In this document: positions 1-5,066 of the stretch, piece by piece
Layout of the letters: each line of letters starts with the position of its first letter
How positions within the stretch are numbered: the first letter of the stretch is position 1
Origin: JABMRP01 sp964444795
GTDB taxonomy: Bacteria > Planctomycetota > Planctomycetia > Pirellulales > Thermoguttaceae
Direction: 5' to 3'
Assembly: GCA_964444795.1 (NCBI GenBank)
Contig: CAYUIQ010000358.1
Location: forward strand, 1 to 6,302
DNA length: 6,302 bases
Made by a program: the position numbers and the translations under genes
The notes under the pieces: generated by a model
The model's database searches: none
What the model was told of the DNA's origin: nothing
Seen by the model: only the letters and a program-made list of their open reading frames with translations

Positions 1-53
1 ACGGCGGCGGCGCCGGCCGCCGCTTCGGCGGCCGCGGCGGAGTCTTCCGGTAG
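1..53 (+). other. GC-rich low-complexity end, possible 3' tail of a plus-strand gene
   Basis: This stretch is almost pure G and C. In the frame beginning at base 3 it reads as a Gly/Arg-rich tail (GGGAGRRFGGRGGVFR) ending at TAG 51-53, three bases before the convergent ceramidase stop. Another plus frame reads as an Ala-rich tail that runs to TGA 79-81. RGG-like tails occur on RNA-binding proteins and helicases, but either reading could be chance in such biased sequence. Bases 14-22 and 26-34 also form a 9-bp GC stem with a 3-nt loop, with no T-run on either side. Too little is present to name a gene. Confidence 0.2.
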
Positions 54-55
54 TC

Positions 56-1540
56 TCAATTCGTTTCCCACATCGAGTTGATCGCCTCGACCGTTTGGTC
101 CACCAGCGAGCGGCCTCCTTCCGGCCCGACGAGGTTACTGAAGATCTCGGTGCTGTAGTGACCGCCGGCAACGGCCTCCTTGGTGGGCACGTAGTATCCG
201 GACGCGCACGCCAGTTGCACGACGAACGTCTGCACGGCCTTGCTGCGCGCCTTCATTCCAACGCCGAACTCGGTGTACAGCTCAAACGGATTCGTGCAGA
301 TGGCCACGTCGTCGAGACGGATGGCGTGCAATTCCATCGTGTAGTGGGGATGCGTCTCCTGCTGCTCGTAGCGGTCGACGGTCCGCTGACTCCATGTCCT
401 TTTCAGGCATCCGCGAGGATCGAGTTTCGCCTCATCGCTCACTGAGTCACAGAACGCCTTGGCCTGAGCAAATTCCTTTTCCGTGACCTTTCGCACGGGA
501 AGCTGGAGTTTCTCGACGCGGTGGATCAGCGTCACGTCGAAGCGGACGTCCTGTTTGGCGCCTTGATAGGCTTCGTCGACGGCAAGGTCGATCCGGCGGG
601 CGATCTCCTGCAGACGCGTCAGCCCCCGGAGCGTTTGCATGCGTTGTTCGGCTCGCTTGTACCACATCAGATGGGGCGATTGGTCGCCGCCGGCTCCCGT
701 CCAGGCCAACACCTGCAATTCTTGGCCGAATCTCTTCCGCAACGCCAGCCGCACTTCATGCCAGAAATCGGCGTTGACCGCGCCGCGACTTTCCACCTCT
801 TGCGACGGACACGCCACGTTGACCGCGGTGGCAATCACTTGGCGATCGGCGTTGAAGAAGAAGAGCACGTCGACGTAGTGATCCTCGTATCCTTCGATAC
901 CCCGGAACTCGGGCCCGTCCGTGGCGCCGTACATTCGAGCCTTGCCGTCGGCGTACACCGCCCGGCGATTGTGGGCCACCAAGGCATGACCCAATCCCCA
1001 ACCCACTCCGCCGGACTTGCGCTGCTGCCAGGCTCGAATCACCACGTCGTTGAGCCGCCCGAGGAGGAATTCGACGTACTCGGCCGGCTGCATGACGTTC
1101 TTTCCTGCGGTCACGTAGACGCCCTCGCGCATCACCGGCGCCGTGTGCGTGTGCGTGGCGGCGAGGAACAGCTTGTTGACATCGAAGTCGGGCAAACTCG
1201 CCTTCACCCGCCGGCGAAATTGCTCCTGGATATCATCCCGGATCGCGACCAGATCGCACGAGACCATGATCGCCTGATCGAGCACCTTGTCGCCCTGGCG
1301 CGTCTCGATCGCCACGGCCGTGGCCGTCACCGGGCTTTCCACCTCGCCGGCGATTCGCGTATGAATCTGGCCGGACAGGGCCACCGGCTGCTCGGGCGTG
1401 ATGCTTACGTTGGCCGCGCCGACGAACAGCTCGGCCGCGTCGACTCCGGCAACCGATGCGCCAACGACGCCGATCGCCACGACGAGGATTACGTGGAAGT
1501 GATGACCGCCGCGCCTCTTGTTACGACTCCTGAAATTCAT
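56..1540 (-). CDS. secreted neutral/alkaline ceramidase-like protein
   Basis: This encodes a 494-residue protein of the neutral/alkaline non-lysosomal ceramidase N-terminal domain type, a zinc amidase fold. Residues 1-35 look like an export signal: a basic start (MNFRSRNKRRGG), a hydrophobic core VILVVAIGVVGASVAGV, and likely cleavage near VDA-AE, so the protein probably acts outside the cytoplasm. The domain starts at FVGAANVSITP (39-49). Family-like blocks are ATHTHTAP (128-135, probable zinc-binding histidines), ACPSQ (243-247), GAGGDQSP (282-289), NPFELYTE (417-424), YYVPT (449-453) and VGPEGG (471-476). Planctomycetes carry many such paralogues and their substrate is usually unknown, so true ceramide hydrolysis is not established. 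The length fits a single-domain bacterial form lacking the C-terminal extension of characterised ceramidases. The ATG at 1540 follows AGAGG (1549-1553) with an 8-nt spacer. The isomerase stop lies 64 nt upstream on the same strand, suggesting co-transcription. Confidence 0.85.
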   Translation of the reverse strand: MNFRSRNKRRGGHHFHVILVVAIGVVGASVAGVDAAELFVGAANVSITPEQPVALSGQIHTRIAGEVESPVTATAVAIETRQGDKVLDQAIMVSCDLVAIRDDIQEQFRRRVKASLPDFDVNKLFLAATHTHTAPVMREGVYVTAGKNVMQPAEYVEFLLGRLNDVVIRAWQQRKSGGVGWGLGHALVAHNRRAVYADGKARMYGATDGPEFRGIEGYEDHYVDVLFFFNADRQVIATAVNVACPSQEVESRGAVNADFWHEVRLALRKRFGQELQVLAWTGAGGDQSPHLMWYKRAEQRMQTLRGLTRLQEIARRIDLAVDEAYQGAKQDVRFDVTLIHRVEKLQLPVRKVTEKEFAQAKAFCDSVSDEAKLDPRGCLKRTWSQRTVDRYEQQETHPHYTMELHAIRLDDVAICTNPFELYTEFGVGMKARSKAVQTFVVQLACASGYYVPTKEAVAGGHYSTEIFSNLVGPEGGRSLVDQTVEAINSMWETN

Positions 1541-1604
1541 CGCTGATACCTCTTATGTCTCGGGGACGTTCGAATCGCACGCTCACAAATCGTGGCCGAA
1601 GTTA

Positions 1605-2420
1605 CTAGAGCAGGGGTGTGAGGAAATCGATGCTCCGCTTGAGGGCTTCCGTGCCGGCGCATTCGATCGACAGGCAACCGTCGTACCCCGCTTCGCGGAG
1701 CACGTCGAGGCAGCCCCGAATATCCACTTCCCCCTCGCCGACCGCCGTGCCCGCGGTCACGCCCGTATCGTGGCCGGCCGTCTGCTGGCGGACGATGTCC
1801 TTGAGGTGGACGTGCCGCACGTGGCCGACCACCTCTTTGAGCGTGGCCAGCGAATCGTTTCCCGCCACGGCCACGTTGCCCGTGTCGTAGTTGATCGCCA
1901 GGTAGGGCGAATCGCTCAGCGACATGATCTTCAGCAACCCCTCGGCGTTGGTGGTGTAGACGCCGTGCGGCTCGATCGTCAGGGTAATATCGTAGTTGGC
2001 GCACATTTCCAGCAGTTCGTCGAGATTGACCTTCATAATGCGGAAGGCGTCGTCATCGGTCATCCAATCCGGCTTCGGCCCTTCTGCCGTGTTGACGATC
2101 GGCGCGCCGAGGATGTAGGCGTAGCGGATCGCCTTCTTCAGGTAGTCGACTCCGTAAACCGTGTCCAAGAGGCTGGAGTGGGAACTCAGGCAGGCCACCT
2201 TCAGCCCGGCGGCTTCGATCTCCTTGCGCATCCGCATCGGATCGTCTTCCAGGCTGGTGATGTTGCAATATCCATACACGTTGAGCAGACACCGCCCGGT
2301 CATCACCTCCGGTTCGATGTGCTCGAAGCCCAGCTCTTTGGCCATGGCAATGGCATAGGAAAAATCCTTCTCCTCGTGCCGGAACGTATCGGCCTCGGCA
2401 CACAGCTTCATGGCGCACAT
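1605..2420 (-). CDS. sugar phosphate isomerase/epimerase (xylose isomerase-like TIM barrel)
   Basis: This encodes 271 residues with the AP-endonuclease-2/xylose-isomerase-like TIM barrel fold, the family containing D-tagatose 3-epimerase, IolE/IolI and hydroxypyruvate isomerase. A metal-binding quartet is visible in the expected order: Glu150 (LTIEPHG), Asp179 (INYDTGN), His205 (HVHLKD) and Glu253 (SIECAG). Length is normal and no signal peptide is seen, so a cytoplasmic metal-dependent sugar or sugar-phosphate isomerase is likely; the exact substrate cannot be read. An in-frame ATG exists at 2453, but the ATG at 2420 is preferred because AGGAG (2429-2433) sits 8 nt before it and the added residues are not family-like. 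A third ATG at 2411 would leave a longer spacer. The ceramidase-like gene follows after 64 nt, consistent with a two-gene operon. Confidence 0.88.
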   Translation of the reverse strand: MCAMKLCAEADTFRHEEKDFSYAIAMAKELGFEHIEPEVMTGRCLLNVYGYCNITSLEDDPMRMRKEIEAAGLKVACLSSHSSLLDTVYGVDYLKKAIRYAYILGAPIVNTAEGPKPDWMTDDDAFRIMKVNLDELLEMCANYDITLTIEPHGVYTTNAEGLLKIMSLSDSPYLAINYDTGNVAVAGNDSLATLKEVVGHVRHVHLKDIVRQQTAGHDTGVTAGTAVGEGEVDIRGCLDVLREAGYDGCLSIECAGTEALKRSIDFLTPLL

Positions 2421-2428
2421 GATCGATT

Positions 2429-2433
2429 CTCCT
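2429..2433 (-). promoter_or_regulatory. ribosome binding site deciding the isomerase start
   Basis: The minus strand reads AGGAG here, followed by 8 nt and ATG 2420-2418. This supports the internal start over the in-frame ATG at 2453, which has no comparable site. Confidence 0.7.
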
Positions 2434-2616
2434 ATCGCTTCGCCTGAGTGCAAGCAAACCGCCGGGCGCTACGGCGCCCCCGTCAAGCCGTCACCGTAAC
2501 CGAGACCGCTGCGGCGTGCAAGGCACCGGCGGTGTGCCGAAAGATCCCGAAATCTTTTCCGACGGTTTACGGCGCCCACCGCGGCAACGACAATGGAGAG
2601 CGTTGCGGCAGTTCGG

Positions 2617-2635
2617 CGCGGGAAGAATCCCCGCG
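2617..2635 (-). terminator. GC-rich hairpin downstream of aldolase, possible terminator
   Basis: A perfect 6-bp stem CGCGGG/CCCGCG encloses a 7-nt loop. It is about 80 nt beyond the aldolase stop. No U-tract follows in the minus direction, so it is not a canonical intrinsic terminator. It could instead be part of the isomerase leader. Confidence 0.25.
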
Positions 2636-2714
2636 TTACGATACCGCATTCTCATTCAACCAGATGGCGTCATAGCCGAATTGAGTACGGTGTCCCCGGA
2701 TCTCTCCCCGTAGA

Positions 2715-3704
2715 CTACTTTCCGTCCCGCGCGGCACTCACAAGCCTTGCGCGGTGGAGAAAGGCCTCTTGTGCGGCGGGAACATTGCGGTCCTCGCCCA
2801 TCCAGGTCGCCAGCGCCTGGGTTTGAAGAGCGCGACCGTACGAATACGACAACTCCCAAGGTTGGCTGCCGAGCGTGTTCATCGCTTGGAGATTCTCGGT
2901 GGCCACCTCCGGCGTCTGGCCGCCCGACAGAAAAACGATCCCCGGAACACTTGGCGGAACCACTCGCCGCAGACATCGAACCGTGGCCTCGGCCACTTGT
3001 TCAGGGCCGGTCTGATCGGGGCACTGGTTGCCGGCAATCACCATGTTTGGCTTCAGCAACATCCCATCAAGCAATACGCGGTGCTCATCCAATTCGCGAA
3101 ACACGGCCTCTAACACTTCCGCCGTGACCTCTTCACACCGCCGAATCGTGTGGCTGCCATCCATAAGCACCTCCGGCTCAACGATGGGAACCAGCGTCGC
3201 CTCTTGACATAGTGCCGCGTACCGGGCAAGGGCGTGGGCGTTTGCTTCGATGCAGGCCGGGGTGGGAATCCCATCACCGATCGTGATCGCGGCCCGCCAT
3301 TTGGCAAACTTCGCACCGAGTTGTCGGTACTCGGCCAGCCGATCCCGTAGCCCATCGAGCCCCTCGGTCACCTTTTCGCCCGCGAAGCCCGCCAAGGACA
3401 CCGCTCCTTTATCCACTTTGATGCCAGGGACGATCTTCCTCTTTACCAGAAGGTCCGGAAACGGCGTTCCGTCGCTCGTCTTCTGCCGAAGAGTCTCGTC
3501 GTACAGAATAACACCGCTGATGAATTCTTCGACGCCCGGGGCCGTAAGGAGCAATTCACGGTAGGAACCGCGGGTTTGCTCAGTCGACGGAATGTCGTGC
3601 TCGGAGAATCGCTTTATAATCGTCCCCGAACTCTCGTCGGCGGCCAGGATTCCCTTTCCTTTGACAACCAAAGCCCGGGCAATTGAGGTGAGATTCGCGT
3701 TCAT
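2715..3704 (-). CDS. class I fructose-bisphosphate aldolase
   Basis: This encodes a 329-residue Schiff-base aldolase that interconverts fructose 1,6-bisphosphate with dihydroxyacetone phosphate and glyceraldehyde 3-phosphate, in cytoplasmic glycolysis/gluconeogenesis. It is the eukaryote-type class I family, not the DhnA/FbaB type. Key blocks are GKGILAADESSGTI (16-29; Asp23), KVDKG (96-100), KWRA (135-138), VEPE (175-178), LLKPNM (216-221) with Lys218 as the predicted Schiff-base lysine, SGGQ (260-263) and SYGRALQ (288-294) for phosphate binding. All catalytic positions known from rabbit aldolase appear to be present. The C-terminus ends in DGK and lacks the terminal tyrosine of the animal enzymes. 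An in-frame GTG at 3716 exists, but ATG 3704 is chosen because GGTGG (3713-3717) is 8 nt upstream and MNANL matches typical family starts. The gene has its own likely promoter at 3792-3820 and is divergent from the sigma-factor gene. Confidence 0.95.
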   Translation of the reverse strand: MNANLTSIARALVVKGKGILAADESSGTIIKRFSEHDIPSTEQTRGSYRELLLTAPGVEEFISGVILYDETLRQKTSDGTPFPDLLVKRKIVPGIKVDKGAVSLAGFAGEKVTEGLDGLRDRLAEYRQLGAKFAKWRAAITIGDGIPTPACIEANAHALARYAALCQEATLVPIVEPEVLMDGSHTIRRCEEVTAEVLEAVFRELDEHRVLLDGMLLKPNMVIAGNQCPDQTGPEQVAEATVRCLRRVVPPSVPGIVFLSGGQTPEVATENLQAMNTLGSQPWELSYSYGRALQTQALATWMGEDRNVPAAQEAFLHRARLVSAARDGK

Positions 3705-3712
3705 ATTTCGTA

Positions 3713-3717
3713 CCACC
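3713..3717 (-). promoter_or_regulatory. ribosome binding site deciding the aldolase start
   Basis: The minus strand reads GGTGG with an 8-nt spacer to ATG 3704. It overlaps the alternative GTG start at 3716, which argues against that start. Confidence 0.55.
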
Positions 3718-3791
3718 GTACTATGCCGCGAAAGCGGGCCTCTCGGGCGAGCTCGGGCTGTGGAGTTGGGTAGACATTGCTATCTTCAGCG

Positions 3792-3820
3792 AGTATAGGT
3801 GTTCCCCGAATTGCAGGCAA
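3792..3820 (-). promoter_or_regulatory. sigma-70-type promoter for the aldolase
   Basis: On the minus strand a -35 box TTGCCT (3820-3815) is followed by a 17-nt spacer and a -10 box TATACT (3797-3792). The boxes match the consensus at 4/6 and 5/6 positions with ideal spacing. Transcription would start near 3785, giving a leader of about 80 nt before the ATG at 3704. It is a housekeeping-type promoter by sequence only; no operator is evident beside it. Confidence 0.5.
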
Positions 3821-4265
3821 CGGTATCCATCCCCCGTGCTTGCGCCGTGATGGTGCGTGGCTCCCGGAATCTGTTGAGGGCTCGGACGAACCCGCGCCGC
3901 TTCTGGGAGGATGACGCACGATGCCGTTTCTCCCAATGTTGAACCATGAAATCTGAATCCAGCCGGTAAGCACAACCCCGCGCAGGACCACACCCCCCGT
4001 GCAGGCGGGGACGGCTCGGCAGGTCGACGATGTCTCTGCCGGCCAGATGCCGTAAATCCATGGTAATAGGCAGCTTGGATCAGCTTGCCTCGTTTCGAGA
4101 CATACGAATTCGACCGCCGGAGCGGAATGCCGGACAGCTTGCCAGGCCCGCCAGATCAGAAAAAATCTGCAGATCCGGAAAATCCGTGTGCCGATCCGCC
4201 CTGACGTGCCTTTAGATTAATGTGAGGCTTGGAGTAATAGGCACTTGGCGTGTATGAGGCTTCTT

Positions 4266-4280
4266 TCAACCCAGGGTTGA
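4266..4280. repeat. perfect 15-bp palindrome upstream of the sigma gene
   Basis: TCAACCC and GGGTTGA form perfect 7-bp arms around one central A. The element ends 63 nt before the sigma ATG at 4344 and covers the possible -35 element of that promoter. This is the usual form and place of an operator for a dimeric regulator, though it could also be a small RNA stem. Confidence 0.55.
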
Positions 4281-4292
4281 TTCCTATAGTCT
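4267..4292 (+). promoter_or_regulatory. possible ECF-type autoregulatory promoter
   Basis: CAACC (4267-4271), 17 nt, then GTCT (4289-4292) resembles the AAC-containing -35 and GTC-containing -10 elements typical of ECF promoters. It is placed about 50 nt before the sigma ATG, where ECF genes often carry an autoregulated promoter. A TATAGT at 4285-4290 could serve as a sigma-70 -10 box, but no TTG-type -35 box lies at the right distance. This call rests on one site only. Confidence 0.35.
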
Positions 4293-4332
4293 GAAAGCGA
4301 GAAATGGAAACCAACTTCGGAACCGACTGTAC

Positions 4333-4337
4333 GGAGG
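4333..4337 (+). promoter_or_regulatory. ribosome binding site deciding the sigma-factor start
   Basis: GGAGG lies 6 nt before ATG 4344. The alternative GTG at 4338 directly abuts this site and cannot use it, so the ATG is preferred. Confidence 0.75.
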
Positions 4338-4343
4338 GTGGCC

Positions 4344-5000
4344 ATGGCGGAGTCTGCGCGCGACTGTATGGAAAAGGTGGATATCAAACCGATTCTTGCC
4401 AAACCGGGAGACGAATGGAGTTCTACTGACAGAGCCAAAATTGCGTTTTGGCTCGCAACCGAACGTATGCCAGAGTACCTGATGATTGGGTGGATGTCGT
4501 TGCACAACCGGCAGGATGCCGAAGATGCGTTCCAGGAATTTTGCATCGAGAAGATCATCGGGAAGGGTTTTCCTAAGTTCGAACCGTGTGCGGGCAATGC
4601 GGATGCTTACATTCTCCAGGCATGGCGGTTTCATCTTACCAGCTATCGCCGTCGGCGAGTCCGACGCGCCGGCAAAGAACAGCAGATGCCCGTTGATGAG
4701 CAGGGTAAGCCACTTATCGAGGCAGTTGACGGGGAACTGCCCGTTCCGGATCTTGTGGACCTAAGACTGCGTTTGGAGTTCCTTTCTGACGAGGAGCGGA
4801 AAGTGATTGACCAACGCTTCCCTGACAAAGGGAGGCGACGGAAGTCGTTCAAAACCATCGCCGCCGAGATGGGGGAAACTGTGAGAGAAGTGATGAAGAT
4901 CTACGAGAGGGCAATGAGAACGCTCAGAAAGCCCGCAGCCGGCGAGAACCACGAAACTGCAGTGACTGAAATTGTACCATCCGATGAGAAAACACCATAG
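4344..5000 (+). CDS. ECF-type RNA polymerase sigma factor
   Basis: This encodes a 218-residue sigma-70 family protein of the extracytoplasmic-function type, with only regions 2 and 4. Region 2 spans about residues 42-112, including RQDAEDAFQEF (56-66), the counterpart of the common D-AEDAVQE block that contacts core polymerase, and the basic AWRFHLTSYRRRRVRR (93-108) in the -10 recognition part. A linker follows, then region 4 from about 140 (LRLEFLSDEERKVI) with a helix-turn-helix at about 167-196 (SFKTIAAEMGETVREVMKIY). There are about 40 residues before region 2 and a 20-residue acidic tail after region 4, both somewhat unusual for a minimal ECF factor. The start is set by GGAGG at 4333-4337. 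The zinc-finger/DeoRC gene follows 66 nt downstream on the same strand, the standard sigma then anti-sigma order. ECF group and target promoters cannot be assigned by eye. Confidence 0.85.
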   Translation: MAESARDCMEKVDIKPILAKPGDEWSSTDRAKIAFWLATERMPEYLMIGWMSLHNRQDAEDAFQEFCIEKIIGKGFPKFEPCAGNADAYILQAWRFHLTSYRRRRVRRAGKEQQMPVDEQGKPLIEAVDGELPVPDLVDLRLRLEFLSDEERKVIDQRFPDKGRRRKSFKTIAAEMGETVREVMKIYERAMRTLRKPAAGENHETAVTEIVPSDEKTP

Positions 5001-5054
5001 AACAGGCTCGGATGCCGATACCGCAATGGATCGGAAGACTCGTCAGACCAAATC

Positions 5055-5060
5055 GGAGGA
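5055..5060 (+). promoter_or_regulatory. ribosome binding site of the zinc-finger/DeoRC gene
   Basis: GGAGGA, 6 nt before ATG 5067, is a near-perfect Shine-Dalgarno site. It sets the start of a reading frame that has no stop within the window, and supports that frame over the antisense frames in the same region. Confidence 0.75.
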
Positions 5061-5066
5061 TTTGTC

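Larger units (their letters stand above)
2421..2714. other. intergenic region with five inverted repeats
   Basis: This 294-nt gap lies between the aldolase stop and the isomerase start. Short frames here have no recognisable protein character. It holds five small perfect stems: GGGCGC/GCGCCC at 2464-2469/2474-2479 (4-nt loop), GGCAC/GTGCC at 2522-2526/2534-2538, AAAGAT/ATCTTT at 2540-2545/2552-2557, GCAACG/CGTTGC at 2584-2589/2601-2606, and CGCGGG/CCCGCG at 2617-2622/2630-2635. The last lies about 80 nt past the aldolase stop and could help end transcription, but no T-run follows it. The others would lie in any long isomerase leader. I saw no convincing sigma-70 promoter for the isomerase here. 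Confidence 0.5.
3705..4343. other. divergent intergenic region between aldolase and sigma-factor genes
   Basis: This 639-nt stretch has no supported gene. Several frames of 60-96 codons exist on both strands, but their translations are rich in Arg, Ser and Pro, match no family I know, and some overlap the predicted aldolase promoter. It holds that promoter (3792-3820), the 15-bp palindrome (4266-4280) and the possible ECF promoter (4267-4292). Minor structures are a CCCCG/CGGGG stem (3995-3999/4006-4010), a CAGAT/ATCTG stem around an A-run (4152-4156/4165-4169) and a CGGA/TCCG stem (4176-4179/4183-4186). The middle part, about 3830-4200, shows nothing further that I can interpret. Confidence 0.5.

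Noticed and set aside
521..1546. Long plus-strand open frame (341 codons) opposite the ceramidase-like gene
   Set aside because: It is the antisense shadow of a well-supported gene. Its translation is rich in His, Arg and Asp with no family character, as expected opposite a GC-rich coding strand.
1518..2447. Long plus-strand open frame (309 codons) opposite the isomerase gene
   Set aside because: Antisense shadow. The minus strand carries a complete TIM-barrel protein with its metal-binding residues and a good ribosome binding site.
2421..2453. Eleven-residue N-terminal extension of the isomerase from ATG 2453
   Set aside because: The Shine-Dalgarno site AGGAG lies inside this extension, 8 nt before ATG 2420, which makes the shorter start more likely.
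3786..4061. Possible 91-codon minus-strand gene upstream of the aldolase
   Set aside because: The translation has no recognisable features and it overlaps the predicted aldolase promoter. Two other equally long frames share the same DNA.
4152..4186. AT-rich hairpins considered as a terminator or attachment site
   Set aside because: The stems are only 4-5 bp, no gene ends nearby, and no matching repeat was found elsewhere in the window.
4217..4634. Minus-strand frames of 116-126 codons overlapping the sigma promoter and gene
   Set aside because: They cover the sigma start and its ribosome binding site on the opposite strand and show no family features.
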